From Bacteroidales bacterium (GTDB lineage Bacteria > Bacteroidota > Bacteroidia > Bacteroidales > M50B96), in contig JAIOYV010000027.1 in NCBI GenBank assembly GCA_021740905.1, forward strand, positions 1 through 64,000: a stretch of DNA of 64,000 bases, given 5' to 3'. The stretch's first letter is position 1. Every line of letters starts with the position of its first letter. A program made the translations under genes and the position numbers. The notes under the pieces are model-generated. The model had not been told where the DNA came from and did not search any database. It saw only the letters and a program-made list of their open reading frames with translations. Below, one piece after another: positions 16,301 through 26,095 of this stretch.

Positions 16301-19223
16301 CAACCAATATGGCTGTTTGATGAACACAAACCATGTTTTCCGATGGACAGTCACAAACGGGCCTTGCGAGACATTTGATGATGTTACGATTACCTTTAAA
16401 CCAATACCGGAAGCTTTTGCCGGAAACGATTTTACAATATGCGGATTGTCTGCTGAAACTTCAGCTCAATGGAGCAATTTATGTGGCCCGATAGGATCGA
16501 GCACAGGGGAATGGTTTGGCCCTGGTGTAGCGATTGATTATTCATCCCCTTTAACATATGTAAACATGTTTGCTCCGGGAATTACTAACTGGATATGGCG
16601 TGAGTCGAACGGTGAGTGTGTGGATGAAGACACTGTCTCAATCACTTTCCTTGAGCAACCTATGGTTGATGCCAACTATAACGACTCGGTATGTGGAAAT
16701 TCATACAACCTAAATGCGATCTCTACTATGGGTATAGGCTGGTGGGAAGGACCATTTGGCAGTGTGTTTAGTAACCCAACCTTGCCTCAAAGTGCAGTCC
16801 AGATCAACTTCTATAGTTTGAGTGAAGTTGAAGCCACCTTTACCTGGAACGAACAAAACTCAATATGTACAGCTTCCGATTCTGTAAGCATTGTATTTTC
16901 AAAAATCCCTACTGCCAATGCTGGGCTCGACGACTGGACCTGTGGAACTCAATATAATTTGAATGCTGATATACTTGGGTCGGAGTATGCAGAAGGAACA
17001 TGGTCGTCTGGTATTCCCGGCACTAATTTCCCCGACTATCACGATCCAAATACTTCCGCTGTGATTCCCAACACCGGCTCTTTCCCCGGGCAACCCATAT
17101 CAGGAATTTTTGGAGACTCATCCCATGTTCAAGTACCTATAATATGGAGTATGGACAATAATCATTGTGTCGATGTGGATATTGTACAAATTACCTACTA
17201 TCAGATCCCGAATGCCCATGCAGGGCCCGACAGCATTATTTGTGGAACTGTGTATGAAATGAAAGCTATTATAACCATCGGGGCATCAACCGGGAAATGG
17301 ACGGTTGTAAATGGGCCAACCCTTTCTGCTTCCTGGACCGATGATACCGATCCGAATGCGATAGTTCAGGTGCCTTCTTATGGTGAATATACTTTTAAAT
17401 GGAGAGAGAAGAATCTTTATAACCAGACTTGTGCAACTGAAGATTTGCTGGTGATACACTTTAGCGGCATTGCAGCAATAGCAAATAGTAGCCCTTCCAA
17501 TAATTTGTCGGTACCTAATGGCGAGATTGATTTGCTGGTTACGGGTGGCCTTTCGCCCTATAGTTTCGTGTGGAGCAATGGAGCAACTACTGAAGATATT
17601 TTTAATCTTGATGTCGGATTATATACTGTTTCGGTTACGGATGCTTACGGATGCGCAAGCGTGGATAGTTTTGAGGTCACTTTCAATATTGTGCCTACAA
17701 GTCCCTCATGGACATACATTAATACAGGTAATTCACACTCCATATCGATTCAGGATACTGTACCGGTAACTATTGATGGAGTTCAAATTTCAGTAGGCGA
17801 TTACCTGGGTGTATTTTACGATTCGCTTGGCACACTTGCCTGTGCGGGGTATGTAGAGTGGACAGGACAAACGACAACTTTAACTGCCTGGGGCAATAAT
17901 GCTCAAACCCCACAACCCGATGGTTTTGTCTTTAATGAAATATTCAAGTGGAAAATATGGAGGGCCAATAATGGCGATATTTTCGACGTAACAGCCACTT
18001 ATATTCAGCCGCCTGCCGTGCCCAACAATGGTCATTATATCAACAATGGTTTAAGTGGTCTTTTATGGCTAGGGGCCAACTCTGTGGAGTTCCAATATGT
18101 GAACCTGCCTCAAGGTTGGAGCTTCTTTTCTACCTATATCGATCCTTTCGACGCGAATATAGGAAGCTTATGTGCTCCTTTCTCATCAGATGTAATTATT
18201 GCCAAGGATGGCGACGGAAATACCTACTGGCCTCAGTGGGGCATAAACAGCATTGGGGATATTCTTATTGGCGATGGCTACCAGATAAAACTTTCTTCGG
18301 CACAAACTATGACAGTGTCTGGTTTAGCCGTGGTACCTGAAATTACTCCTATTCTCATCAATCAGGGTTGGAGTTTTCTGGGCTACCTTCGCAAAAGTTC
18401 GGCACCAATCGCAAGCATATTAAGCCCTATTGAATGGGACGTGAACATTGTGAAAAACGGAAACGGACAAATCTACTGGCACCTTTGGAACATCAACCAA
18501 ATAGGAAACATGATGCCAGGGCAGGGTTATCAGATAAATATGATTTCGCAGCAAACCTTAACCTACCCGTCGAATTCCTCGACATTTACAAAATCGGATT
18601 TACAAGCAAGGCAGCCGGTTCATTTCCCGAAGGCTAAAAATACAGGCAACAGCATGACCCTTGGTATTCCAACTTCTGATTTAAAGCTGGGAAGTGAGAT
18701 TGCCACATTCAACCAAAGCGGTTTGCTGATTGGTTCGGCAGTTGTGGAGGGGGATTTTGCCGCCATCACCCTTTGGGGAGACGATGAAACCACTCCTGAA
18801 ATTGATGGCTTGCTCAATGATGAAGAATTTATTTTGAAGATTTGGGATGGAGAAGAGTCGATACTTAAGATTGTGTCGTGGAAGGAAGGAGAAGGGAATT
18901 ACGCGATCAACAATATTTCGATTGCTGATGAGATTGTTCATTCACCTATTGTCGATAATCAATCATACATTCTTTATCAGAACAGTCCCAATCCTTATGC
19001 CAACGAAACCAATATTTCATTCTATCTCCCAAGAGATTGTAGGGTTGAAATGGAAATTTATAATCTGTTGGGGAAACAGGTGGCTGAACTGATTTCAGAA
19101 GAAATGACCCAAGGCAAACACGGGATCACCTTCAACAGTAAAAAATTACCTGTCGGCACCTATTATTATCGTTTGAAAACCGGGGAGTTTGAACAAACAA
19201 GGAAAATGGTGTTGATCAAATAA
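13359..19223 (+). CDS. Giant T9SS-secreted adhesin-like repeat protein
   Basis: 1954 residues from MKTILKST. The signal peptide ends at about VNAQP. Then come two tandem 375-residue units (14176-16404), about five shorter modules of the pattern NAGPDD-CG-LNA (each with a conserved VCG or ICG), one SprB-type repeat (GGLSPYSFVWSNGATTEDI), paired Gly/Trp-rich modules (NLPQGWSFFSTYI, NQGWSFLGYL), and a type A T9SS sorting domain (NSPNPYANETNISFYL ... GTYYYRLKTG ... RKMVLIK). SprB-type proteins act in gliding or attachment. It is probably displayed on the surface via the PorU route; porU is the next gene. An upstream in-frame ATG at 13302 would bury the signal peptide, so I reject it. Confidence 0.9.
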   Translation: MKTILKSTLTFFVAAFFIVATASFVNAQPGSITAPSGTSMNPSGYVDTTLADDPVFIFCTPDTSGNTLLGSLLVDGGTASCHFLWMVYNPTINIFQNYGIIQTGASSSINNLQSGFYQVKITQNPGMPSQTLFYRRAHVFVNETEVDFNAISPGCQAFTLTGAMLDAGSNFVINDPPPSIVSHTITNEVTGAWSCFPIPWDTAWGSQDYNLNPNPVIDPPPLQSTTFCLTAIDHLYDTSGVEISTGSYPQYLACEPQVCHFFETLPTDGSIVYYPDTICQDSPPVQLIPLYYSGSWNSSLGFWPNGPITSNGWFHPSLAPLGNINISYSFGGICTDSDTVMITVVDPPVVSNVQEFFNSTNTHFQVQLTITGGSAATYQVLNCINGSIALGNFVDSIWISDSLPFPSSYCFIVSDASVCSPIYIQGSTFSNCTSSAGIMPSTPQEVCANDQTNVQVMNGPLGNPTYTLDANDGFEYFLHDNDFAFLGNIYDHNTTGIFQFLPSMAYGQTYYISQVVGNNIGTSLNNIVDLSDTCLSVSVGTPVIWTEQPSPNAGPDDSVCGLTIQLNADSANQGIGFWSCLTYYGVIYTPHSFDAQATVTVPYFDTNQFGDLINTDYIFRWTIENGPCQVYDEVTITFMPIHDATIISYPTIICKNSPPVQLIPLNSGGVWSGSLTWPPGPVTSTGLFYPSQAWLGNNTVTYSFSGVCPDSETIIINVVDAPQVWNIQHICDITNYTQYQVSFTIVGGNPGAYLFLNSADSLPFSGNLNGTTWTSDWLPNPSSYSFFVTDNNNCNPTFLSSYYTCDPATQAGNMPTTIQELCEYEQVNVQVLNDPFGNPSYILDPNDCFEYYLHDNQFGNLGNVVSHNTTGIFQFGVTMVYGQTYYVSNVVGNNIGTSANPLVDISHPITSVSPGTPVIWYQFPTASAGQKDSICGLTFQLDADTATVGMGSWTVLSATGAIFNPNFNDPQAIVTIPYFDTNQYGCLMNTNHVFRWTVTNGPCETFDDVTITFKPIPEAFAGNDFTICGLSAETSAQWSNLCGPIGSSTGEWFGPGVAIDYSSPLTYVNMFAPGITNWIWRESNGECVDEDTVSITFLEQPMVDANYNDSVCGNSYNLNAISTMGIGWWEGPFGSVFSNPTLPQSAVQINFYSLSEVEATFTWNEQNSICTASDSVSIVFSKIPTANAGLDDWTCGTQYNLNADILGSEYAEGTWSSGIPGTNFPDYHDPNTSAVIPNTGSFPGQPISGIFGDSSHVQVPIIWSMDNNHCVDVDIVQITYYQIPNAHAGPDSIICGTVYEMKAIITIGASTGKWTVVNGPTLSASWTDDTDPNAIVQVPSYGEYTFKWREKNLYNQTCATEDLLVIHFSGIAAIANSSPSNNLSVPNGEIDLLVTGGLSPYSFVWSNGATTEDIFNLDVGLYTVSVTDAYGCASVDSFEVTFNIVPTSPSWTYINTGNSHSISIQDTVPVTIDGVQISVGDYLGVFYDSLGTLACAGYVEWTGQTTTLTAWGNNAQTPQPDGFVFNEIFKWKIWRANNGDIFDVTATYIQPPAVPNNGHYINNGLSGLLWLGANSVEFQYVNLPQGWSFFSTYIDPFDANIGSLCAPFSSDVIIAKDGDGNTYWPQWGINSIGDILIGDGYQIKLSSAQTMTVSGLAVVPEITPILINQGWSFLGYLRKSSAPIASILSPIEWDVNIVKNGNGQIYWHLWNINQIGNMMPGQGYQINMISQQTLTYPSNSSTFTKSDLQARQPVHFPKAKNTGNSMTLGIPTSDLKLGSEIATFNQSGLLIGSAVVEGDFAAITLWGDDETTPEIDGLLNDEEFILKIWDGEESILKIVSWKEGEGNYAINNISIADEIVHSPIVDNQSYILYQNSPNPYANETNISFYLPRDCRVEMEIYNLLGKQVAELISEEMTQGKHGITFNSKKLPVGTYYYRLKTGEFEQTRKMVLIK
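14176..16404 (+). repeat. Two tandem 1.1-kb coding repeats inside the adhesin gene
   Basis: Unit 1 (about 14176-15300) and unit 2 (about 15301-16404) are offset by 1125 bases (375 codons). Matching landmarks are SPPVQLIPL, YSFGGIC/YSFSGVC, FEYFLHDN/FEYYLHDN, TTGIFQF, and ITSVSPGTPVIW/LSVSVGTPVIW. The DNA has diverged, so the duplication is old or was diversified by selection. Confidence 0.85.
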
Positions 19224-19321
19224 TACTAATCCTGAGTAGCAGAGTTCATAAAAGGGGCTGATGGAAACAGGAAAATAGTTGTTCTATTTGGTTGCATTAA
19301 AAAATTGCTATCTCCCTCCAA

Positions 19322-19417
19322 AGACGCTGTCATGTCCTGCGGACGATGACAGGTCTTTGCGTAGGAAACCTGACATCGTAGGAAACCTGACATCGTCCGA
19401 AGGACATGTCAGCGTTT
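19322..19417. repeat. Dispersed palindromic repeat (GACGCTGTCATGTCC family), inverted pair
   Basis: A unit reading GACGCTGTCATGTCCTGCGG (from 19323) through GACAGGTC is followed by its reverse complement ending at 19417, with a 17-base tandem (GTAGGAAACCTGACATC) between. The same family lies at 47886-47993 beside engB. The rest of 19224-19549 contains no gene; its last 70 bases, read on the minus strand, are CAGT-type words directly after the porU stop. Confidence 0.85.
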
Positions 19418-19549
19418 CCTCCCATTTTCATAAACGGCCCTCCCAGTTAGTAGCCCACCTACCCAAAAGCTTCGGTGGGTAAAAGGTCTGGGAAACTGGA
19501 GACTGAATACTGCAAATTGCCTACTGAGAACGTCCGACTGAAAACCGGC

Positions 19550-22500
19550 CTACTTCAAGCTCACCAGTTTTTCGATCTTTTCTACCTTAAAGCCTTGTTC
19601 GGTGGCAATACGGAGCCGGTAAAAATAAACCGATCGGCCTATCTTGTTGCCAAAATTGTCGAGGCCATCCCAAAAAACAGGATCGCTGAGGCCCGATTCA
19701 CACAGCATAACACTTTCGAGCCTCCTCACCAATTTTCCCGAAACGGTATAGATATCGATGCTCACATCGAGTTGAAGTCCGGCCAGGTTATGTTCGAAAT
19801 AAAAGGAGGTTGACTGGGTGAAGGGATTGGGGTAATTGAACACGTGTGTAATCTCGGGCACTACGAGGCTGCTTACCTCGAAATCGATTTGGGCTTCTGT
19901 TGGGTTGTTGGCAATATCCCAGGCTTTCACCATAATATTATGTATGCCTTCAGCGAGCGGGCCAATTTCATAGTTCACTTTCCCTTCCCGGAAATTGTCA
20001 AGTTCTGCCTCGTAATAATCGTTCAGGTTTATGGGCGACCCTTTCTGTCCATCGATCCAGGCCGTAAGGTTGCGGCCAATGGCGTGCCCCGTGGTATTAA
20101 TCCCGCTCGAATCGGTCAATAAGATAAGCAAGGTGGACATTGGGCCTACCTTGTCGCCGGGGGAATAGTTTTCATCATTTAGAAAAATCCTGACCTGCGG
20201 ACCAGTCTTGTCGTTCAACTCTGCTTGCCGGTTGCCCGTGATGAGGAAATCGGAATACCGGCCACCGGCATCTTTCGCAGAACTGTTTTCGGACTTGGCA
20301 TAAAAACTCATTTTTCCCATGCCCACTGCTTTGCTGATGTCGGCAGGCAACAGAAATTCCATCGCCCATTGCCCGTTTACGACACTCACCTTTCCTTTAA
20401 AAATTATATTCTCGAACTGTTCGAAGGTCGTCACCAAACTTTCGTTCTCGCCCATCGTTTGAATGGAGTTTTTCTGATCGTAAATCCGTGCTTCAAGTTC
20501 GCCATTAAAATCATCTAAAAAAGCCCCTTCGTTCGATTCGATCTGGCCGCTTACGTGCAATTTAGAAAAAGAATAAAAAGTGTCGGTCAGGTTTTCGATG
20601 CCGTGCTCGTTTATGGTGGTTAGGCGGATTTGGTTGGAAGGCATGGCCAGCATCAAGGCAGGGTCTCCAAGCAGGGAGAAATTGCGTTTGTTGATTCCTT
20701 GCCCTGCAGCCACTTTGGTATTCCGCATTACATCGCCCAGTCGGTTGCCTTCATCCGATTGCTCAAAAATATATTTATAGAAATTCTGGTTCAGGATAAA
20801 ATTTGGGGTTGAATAAACCAGGCGGGTTGTGGTAAACAACGCCACTCCGCCACCATAGGGGTTCAGCAATATCAATTCGCCAGCCGAAGTGCGCCGGTTG
20901 TCGTCGAAGCGGCTAAACTCGCATGTGGCGGTCATAAACACGTTCAATTTTTCGGCATTGTCCCACGACAAGATATCGCCAACGGTGACAACATTGTCGC
21001 TGCCCAAGCCCAGTTCGCTGCCATGCCCGGTGTAATTGACAATCAAAGCCCCCTTATCGACAGAGCGGTTTATGTCTTCTTTGGCCAGCCTGTTTGGTTT
21101 ATTGGCCTCGTAAGGATAAGCATCAAAATAAACCTTTTTTATGTTGAATTGTGGATAAGTTGTTTCGACATACGCCGTAAGGGTTTCTGCCTGATCGAGG
21201 TGGAGGTTGCCATTCCCATTGTCGGCTACAAAAAGGAGGTCTTGCATCCACCCACTTGGGTCGCGCTTGTTTTGGTAATCCTTAATTTTGCCCAACACAA
21301 TTTCTGCTTCGGCCACGCTCGAAACCGGAAGCCGACCTATCCCGATATCGAGAAACCCGCTGGCTTCCCCTTCGTTGTAATCGAGCAAACCATAAAAATC
21401 ATCCGAGATAAAAGATTCGGTAGGTAGCAATGAATTCGCCGACTGAAAAGCTGGTAGGAGTTTTTGACGATCGAAAAACCCGGGGCGCATATCGTACGAG
21501 CCATCACCATATAATAATAGGTAGCGTATTTTCAGCGAATCGGGATAGGAAAAATATTGATGCCTGACAAAATTCCGAATGGCCGACACATCGGGCATCC
21601 CCGACGAAAATTCGTTGTAAATCAGTTGAGGGGTAACTACACAAACCGATAAACCCTCCTCGCGATGCAGTGCTGCCAGTTCTTCTGCCTGAGCATGGTA
21701 TTCCTTAGCCGATAGGATGAGTAGGTCGCATGGACCGGTCGTGTGCAAATCCTGGTTCACTACGGCTTCAATAAATTCGGGACTTTTGATCGTCTGGCTT
21801 TCGGGCTTAAAAACTACAAATTGCCGGAGCGAATCGGTGGTTACAACAAATTCGAGGCTTTCGCCATTAATAGTATGGTTTATTTCTTTTACATTTTGAT
21901 GATCGGTAATATCCCACAAGCTGTAGCCAGCCGAAGCATTTTCGATATGGAAATGGGTAATTGCCCCGGCACCTATTGATTTCGCATCGCGGAAGAAAAA
22001 CTGATCCGTTCCAATTTTTAATGTCCGTCGAACCTGAAGTTGGATAAAGTCGACCCAAGCTTCGGAGTAACTGTCCTGTTTGTTGTAGGTCAATACCACT
22101 TTAATAGAGTCCCCTTCAGGATAAAACTCTGTGTTGAAAGTTTGCTTGCTTGCAAAATAATCGGTCGATGAATAAGTGACCGGCACATGGAGCAATTTAC
22201 CCAGGCCAATCTGATCGTTTATATCAAGCTGGATAAAATTATCCAGATAAGTAGCAGAAGAGCGAGCTGCCGTGGCTATACGGATGTGGGCTTTTTCACC
22301 GGGGATAATACTATCGGCATAAAAATCGAAATGATAAGTAGTTTGGATATCGAAATGTTCACCATACCAAGCCATGCCCGAACGGATTAAGTTAAGCGAA
22401 TCTTTTTCATGGACAAAATAATCATCATACGTATACGCATGTTGATTTTCGGAGAGAGTGGCAATTGCCTCCATCGCTATCCTTTTGCCAGGCCCATTGC

Positions 22501-23314
22501 TATCGCTCACAAAATAGTAGGACTTATCTGAAAAACTATGGGGAACATGATCAAAGAGATTGCTGCTGCTGTTGAATTTCCAATAATCCGGTCCTTTACC
22601 GTAGAAATAAAAAGCATTACCATGCACCCAAACTGCTATTTCCTGCAAATCATCGGGTACGGCCTGGTTGTTCATGTAGGGCAATTGCCCTGTGGCGTTC
22701 CCATAAAACCTGCACTTTTCCGGTGAACTAAATCCGATGTTTTTCAACGCATCGAAACTGACTTTATAAATCCCATCCTCAGATACAGCAATCCGGAACC
22801 ATTGCCCGGATGCCAGGACAGAACTTTTTGGGGCGAAGTATTCATTTTTTATGCGGTGTTTTTTACTGAATGACAACTGAATTTGAAAAGAATCAACTTT
22901 TTCGATCCGGCCCAATTGCCGGTTTTTGAAAAAGGGAAAAAATTGAATCGACGCAAAAAGTTCATCCCTGGCCCTAAAAATGTCAACTTTTACTTGTGGA
23001 AGGCCAACCATGTTTTTGAAAACAGTGTGCCCCGATTGCTGAAAAACGGAACTTTTCAGTATTTGAATTTCGGACTCCACACTGTATGAATATTCTGGAG
23101 AAAGGGCTAAAAGTATGTTTTCTTCATAAACAGGAAAAGGAAAAAACGTTGAATTATACGACTGTTGATCGAAAAACAGGCTTATTTCACCATTGTCGCT
23201 GCTGTTATTTTCCAATAATTCATGCCATGTAATTGCCTTTTGCACGTTCATTTCCTGTGCAAAAACGCAATTTGAAATCATTATAAATAAGAAAAGGAAT
23301 CTTCGTAAAAACAC
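19550..23314 (-). CDS. porU: Type IX secretion system sortase PorU (C25 gingipain-type)
   Basis: 1254 residues with a signal peptide ending NCVFAQ. PorU cleaves the C-terminal sorting domain from T9SS cargo at the cell surface and links cargo to anionic LPS where that exists. The C25 peptidase core is intact: catalytic His about residue 764 in NYTGHGSELGLG and catalytic Cys about residue 798 in TATCEFSRFD, preceded by YLLLYGDGSYD. The C-terminus (FNYPNPFTQSTSF ... VYFYRLRI ... KLVSLK) resembles a sorting domain, as known for PorU. It is divergent from the porP gene, sharing a 228-base control region. No porV is adjacent. Confidence 0.9.
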   Translation of the reverse strand: MFLRRFLFLFIMISNCVFAQEMNVQKAITWHELLENNSSDNGEISLFFDQQSYNSTFFPFPVYEENILLALSPEYSYSVESEIQILKSSVFQQSGHTVFKNMVGLPQVKVDIFRARDELFASIQFFPFFKNRQLGRIEKVDSFQIQLSFSKKHRIKNEYFAPKSSVLASGQWFRIAVSEDGIYKVSFDALKNIGFSSPEKCRFYGNATGQLPYMNNQAVPDDLQEIAVWVHGNAFYFYGKGPDYWKFNSSSNLFDHVPHSFSDKSYYFVSDSNGPGKRIAMEAIATLSENQHAYTYDDYFVHEKDSLNLIRSGMAWYGEHFDIQTTYHFDFYADSIIPGEKAHIRIATAARSSATYLDNFIQLDINDQIGLGKLLHVPVTYSSTDYFASKQTFNTEFYPEGDSIKVVLTYNKQDSYSEAWVDFIQLQVRRTLKIGTDQFFFRDAKSIGAGAITHFHIENASAGYSLWDITDHQNVKEINHTINGESLEFVVTTDSLRQFVVFKPESQTIKSPEFIEAVVNQDLHTTGPCDLLILSAKEYHAQAEELAALHREEGLSVCVVTPQLIYNEFSSGMPDVSAIRNFVRHQYFSYPDSLKIRYLLLYGDGSYDMRPGFFDRQKLLPAFQSANSLLPTESFISDDFYGLLDYNEGEASGFLDIGIGRLPVSSVAEAEIVLGKIKDYQNKRDPSGWMQDLLFVADNGNGNLHLDQAETLTAYVETTYPQFNIKKVYFDAYPYEANKPNRLAKEDINRSVDKGALIVNYTGHGSELGLGSDNVVTVGDILSWDNAEKLNVFMTATCEFSRFDDNRRTSAGELILLNPYGGGVALFTTTRLVYSTPNFILNQNFYKYIFEQSDEGNRLGDVMRNTKVAAGQGINKRNFSLLGDPALMLAMPSNQIRLTTINEHGIENLTDTFYSFSKLHVSGQIESNEGAFLDDFNGELEARIYDQKNSIQTMGENESLVTTFEQFENIIFKGKVSVVNGQWAMEFLLPADISKAVGMGKMSFYAKSENSSAKDAGGRYSDFLITGNRQAELNDKTGPQVRIFLNDENYSPGDKVGPMSTLLILLTDSSGINTTGHAIGRNLTAWIDGQKGSPINLNDYYEAELDNFREGKVNYEIGPLAEGIHNIMVKAWDIANNPTEAQIDFEVSSLVVPEITHVFNYPNPFTQSTSFYFEHNLAGLQLDVSIDIYTVSGKLVRRLESVMLCESGLSDPVFWDGLDNFGNKIGRSVYFYRLRIATEQGFKVEKIEKLVSLK

Positions 23315-23542
23315 TTTAGCCGCTTAAATTACCAGTAATCAAATAGAAACACGAAAGTAAAAAAAAAAGTACTTGAGTTGAAGAAAGAATACGAATTTCA
23401 AAAATCAAGTACTTGGGAAATTGGTTTTTTAGTTATTATTGTAGGGTTGTTTCTTATAAAATTTGTTAATTAATTCAATATAAATATGTATAATTGCAGA
23501 TTGTCAAACGGTTTTAAAAGACAGTCAAACTATTTAGTTGAA

Positions 23543-24529
23543 ATGGTAAAAAATAAAATAATTTTCTCCATCATCCTATTCCTGTCGCTTTTGGAAATAA
23601 GCCAGGCTCAGGATCCTCAGTTTTCGCAGTTTTACGCAAACCGCCTATACCTGAACCCGGCCTTTGCAGGCGCTGATATTTGCCCGAAGCTTACCATGAA
23701 TTATAGGAATCAGTGGCCAGCCTTGGGCAAAACCTTCGTAACTTACACGGCATCGGTCGATGGCTATGTGGACGCATTGCAAGGTGGCGTTGGTCTAAAC
23801 CTTATGAGTGATAAGCAGGGCGATGGTGCACTTAGCACAACTGCTATAGATGCAATGTATGCCTACACCTTAAAGGTAACCAATACATTTAACATTACCG
23901 GTGGTTTTCAGGCTTCGTACATAAACCGAAAATTGAATTGGGAGGGATTGGTTTTTCCTGATATGATCGATGAGTTGTATGGTATTATTTATCGTACCAA
24001 CGAACATGTCCCGGAAAATACCTCGAAACATTATTTTGACTTTTCGGCAGGGGCGCTTGGCTTTAGCAAAAATTACTATTTTGGTTTTGCCGTTCATCAT
24101 TTGGCACAGCCCGAAGAATCTTATTTCAGCAGTAGCGATGCTATATTGCCGCGCAAATACACTATTCATGGGGGGGCCAAAATCCCACTCACACACAGAA
24201 AATATAAGCGCGGGGAGTTATCCATTTCTCCAAATATTATGTACCAGCGCCAGCAGAATTTCGAGCAATTAAATTATGGGCTATACGTTTCGCGACATGC
24301 CGTGACCTTCGGGGTTTGGATGCGCCAAAATTTCGATTTTCACTACGATTCATTTATTATGTTGATTGGTTTTGTTCAGGAAGATCTGAAAATATCGTAC
24401 AGCTACGACCTTACTGTTTCAAAAATGGCCAAAGAAACACTGGGTGGACACGAAGTAACCTTGTCGTACCAGTTCCCTTGCCGCCAGAAGCGGAGGAAGT
24501 GGAGCGCAATAAGTTGTCCTAATTTCTAG
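23543..24529 (+). CDS. PorP/SprF-family T9SS outer-membrane protein
   Basis: 328 residues from MVKNKIIFS; the signal peptide ends SQAQ. The N-terminal signature DPQFSQFYANRLYLNPAFAG is diagnostic of the PorP/SprF family, predicted 14-strand barrels that anchor or help export specific T9SS cargo (SprF with SprB). The longer frame start at 23486 would hide the signal peptide. It is followed 34 bases later by gldJ. Given the adhesin gene 4 kb away, it is a candidate partner for that cargo, but the family has many members and the pairing is inference. Confidence 0.88.
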   Translation: MVKNKIIFSIILFLSLLEISQAQDPQFSQFYANRLYLNPAFAGADICPKLTMNYRNQWPALGKTFVTYTASVDGYVDALQGGVGLNLMSDKQGDGALSTTAIDAMYAYTLKVTNTFNITGGFQASYINRKLNWEGLVFPDMIDELYGIIYRTNEHVPENTSKHYFDFSAGALGFSKNYYFGFAVHHLAQPEESYFSSSDAILPRKYTIHGGAKIPLTHRKYKRGELSISPNIMYQRQQNFEQLNYGLYVSRHAVTFGVWMRQNFDFHYDSFIMLIGFVQEDLKISYSYDLTVSKMAKETLGGHEVTLSYQFPCRQKRRKWSAISCPNF

Positions 24530-24563
24530 TTAGATTAAAGAATTAACAGCAAAATATATAATT

Positions 24564-26072
24564 ATGAAGATCAAGTCAAATCTTATTCTTTCGGTTTCGT
24601 TAATGGCTTTGATGGTTTTGTTTTCCTGTAAAGGCAAGCAATCTGCCACTACAGGCTGGAACTATGACGACCCTAAAAACGGGGGATTTGAATACGGTAA
24701 TTTCGTAGCTCAACAAACCGGGCCTGGCCTGGTTTTGATCGAAGGAGGTACATTTTCGATGGGCCGTGTAGAACAGGATGTAATGTACGAATGGAACAAC
24801 CTTCCAAGACGTGTTACTGTACCTTCGTTTTACATGGATCAATTCGAAGTACGAAATGTGGATTACCGAGAATATCTATATTGGATCAAAAGGGTATATA
24901 TCGATTATCCCGAAGTTCACGAAAAAGCACTTCCAGATTCATTGGTTTGGAGAAGGAGGCTTGGGTACAACGATCCGTATGTGGATAATTATTTCCGTCA
25001 TCCTGCATACCGCGAATATCCTGTAGTTGGGGTGAGCTGGGTACAAGCCAACGATTTTTGTAAGTGGAGGACCGACCGTGTTAACGAAGATATTCTTGTC
25101 CGCTATGGGATCCTCCGTATGAACCCGCAACAATTGGCCGAAGATAATTTCGATACTGAAGCATACCTTGCCGGTCAATACGAAGGGCTTGTAAAACAAG
25201 ACCTTCAGGATCTTGATCCTAATTTCGATACACGAAAAGTACGGATGGAAGATGGTATTTTCCTTCCAAAGTACAGGCTCCCCACAGAAGCCGAATGGGA
25301 ATATGCTGCACTTGCACTGGTTGGCAATACGGTTGACGAACGTGTTTATGAACGAAAACTATATCCCTGGAATGGACATTATGTAAGAAACGCCAGTCAA
25401 AAAGACAGAGGTGAGATGATGGCCAACTATGTCCGTGCACATGGCGATTACATGGGTGTTGCCAATTCGTTGAACGATGCCGCTGCTATTTGCAACAGGG
25501 TTGACTCTTACTGGCCCAATGAATATGGTTTGTATTGCATGGCTGGTAACGTAAACGAATGGGTTATGGATGTGTACAGGGCAGGTTCGAGCCTCGATTT
25601 TGATGAATTCAGGCCATTCCGTGGAAACATCTTCCAAAAGAGGGTAATTGATGAGGAAGGTTATACCGCAGAAAAAGACTCGCTTGGACGGATCCAATGG
25701 GTAGATGTAACCGAAGAAGATTGCCTTGACAGGACAAACTACAATAAAGCTGACAATAGGAACTATTTGGATGGCGACTTTGCATCAAGCTTGCAAGAGA
25801 ATACATCAAAGTATATAGATGCCACGGAAGCGGTTACTCATAACACCAATAAAATGTACCGTACACCCCGCAACAAGACCAAAGAAGCCGATCCACGCGA
25901 CCAAGCTGCCCGCTCGTTTGTAAGCGACAGGTCACGTGTTTACAAAGGAGGATCGTGGGAAGACAGGACTTATTGGTTGGTGCCAGGCACCAGAAGATTT
26001 TTGGATGAAACAAAAGCCCAACGCGACTTAGGTTTCCGTTGTGCCATGGACCGCGTAGGTACACCTTATTAA
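24564..26072 (+). CDS. gldJ: Gliding motility/T9SS lipoprotein GldJ
   Basis: 502 residues; lipobox LMVLFSCKGK. The formylglycine-generating-enzyme-like fold shows GPGLVLIEGGTFSMGRV, VVGVSWVQANDFCKWRTDRVNE, YRLPTEAEWEYAAL, NVNEWVMDVYR and GGSWEDRTYW, and the sequence matches GldJ rather than GldK (TGWNYDDPKNGGFEYG start). GldJ is an outer-membrane lipoprotein required for T9SS stability and gliding in Flavobacterium. It forms a unit with the upstream porP gene, ends at a clear terminator, and is followed by murF, an order known from other Bacteroidota. Confidence 0.9.
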   Translation: MKIKSNLILSVSLMALMVLFSCKGKQSATTGWNYDDPKNGGFEYGNFVAQQTGPGLVLIEGGTFSMGRVEQDVMYEWNNLPRRVTVPSFYMDQFEVRNVDYREYLYWIKRVYIDYPEVHEKALPDSLVWRRRLGYNDPYVDNYFRHPAYREYPVVGVSWVQANDFCKWRTDRVNEDILVRYGILRMNPQQLAEDNFDTEAYLAGQYEGLVKQDLQDLDPNFDTRKVRMEDGIFLPKYRLPTEAEWEYAALALVGNTVDERVYERKLYPWNGHYVRNASQKDRGEMMANYVRAHGDYMGVANSLNDAAAICNRVDSYWPNEYGLYCMAGNVNEWVMDVYRAGSSLDFDEFRPFRGNIFQKRVIDEEGYTAEKDSLGRIQWVDVTEEDCLDRTNYNKADNRNYLDGDFASSLQENTSKYIDATEAVTHNTNKMYRTPRNKTKEADPRDQAARSFVSDRSRVYKGGSWEDRTYWLVPGTRRFLDETKAQRDLGFRCAMDRVGTPY

Positions 26073-26095
26073 TGGTATTCGTTGGAAAAAAATTG

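Noticed and set aside
19550-23314. Gingipain-like secreted protease as the product
   Set aside because: C25 catalytic residues are present, but length, domain order and the T9SS context favour PorU.
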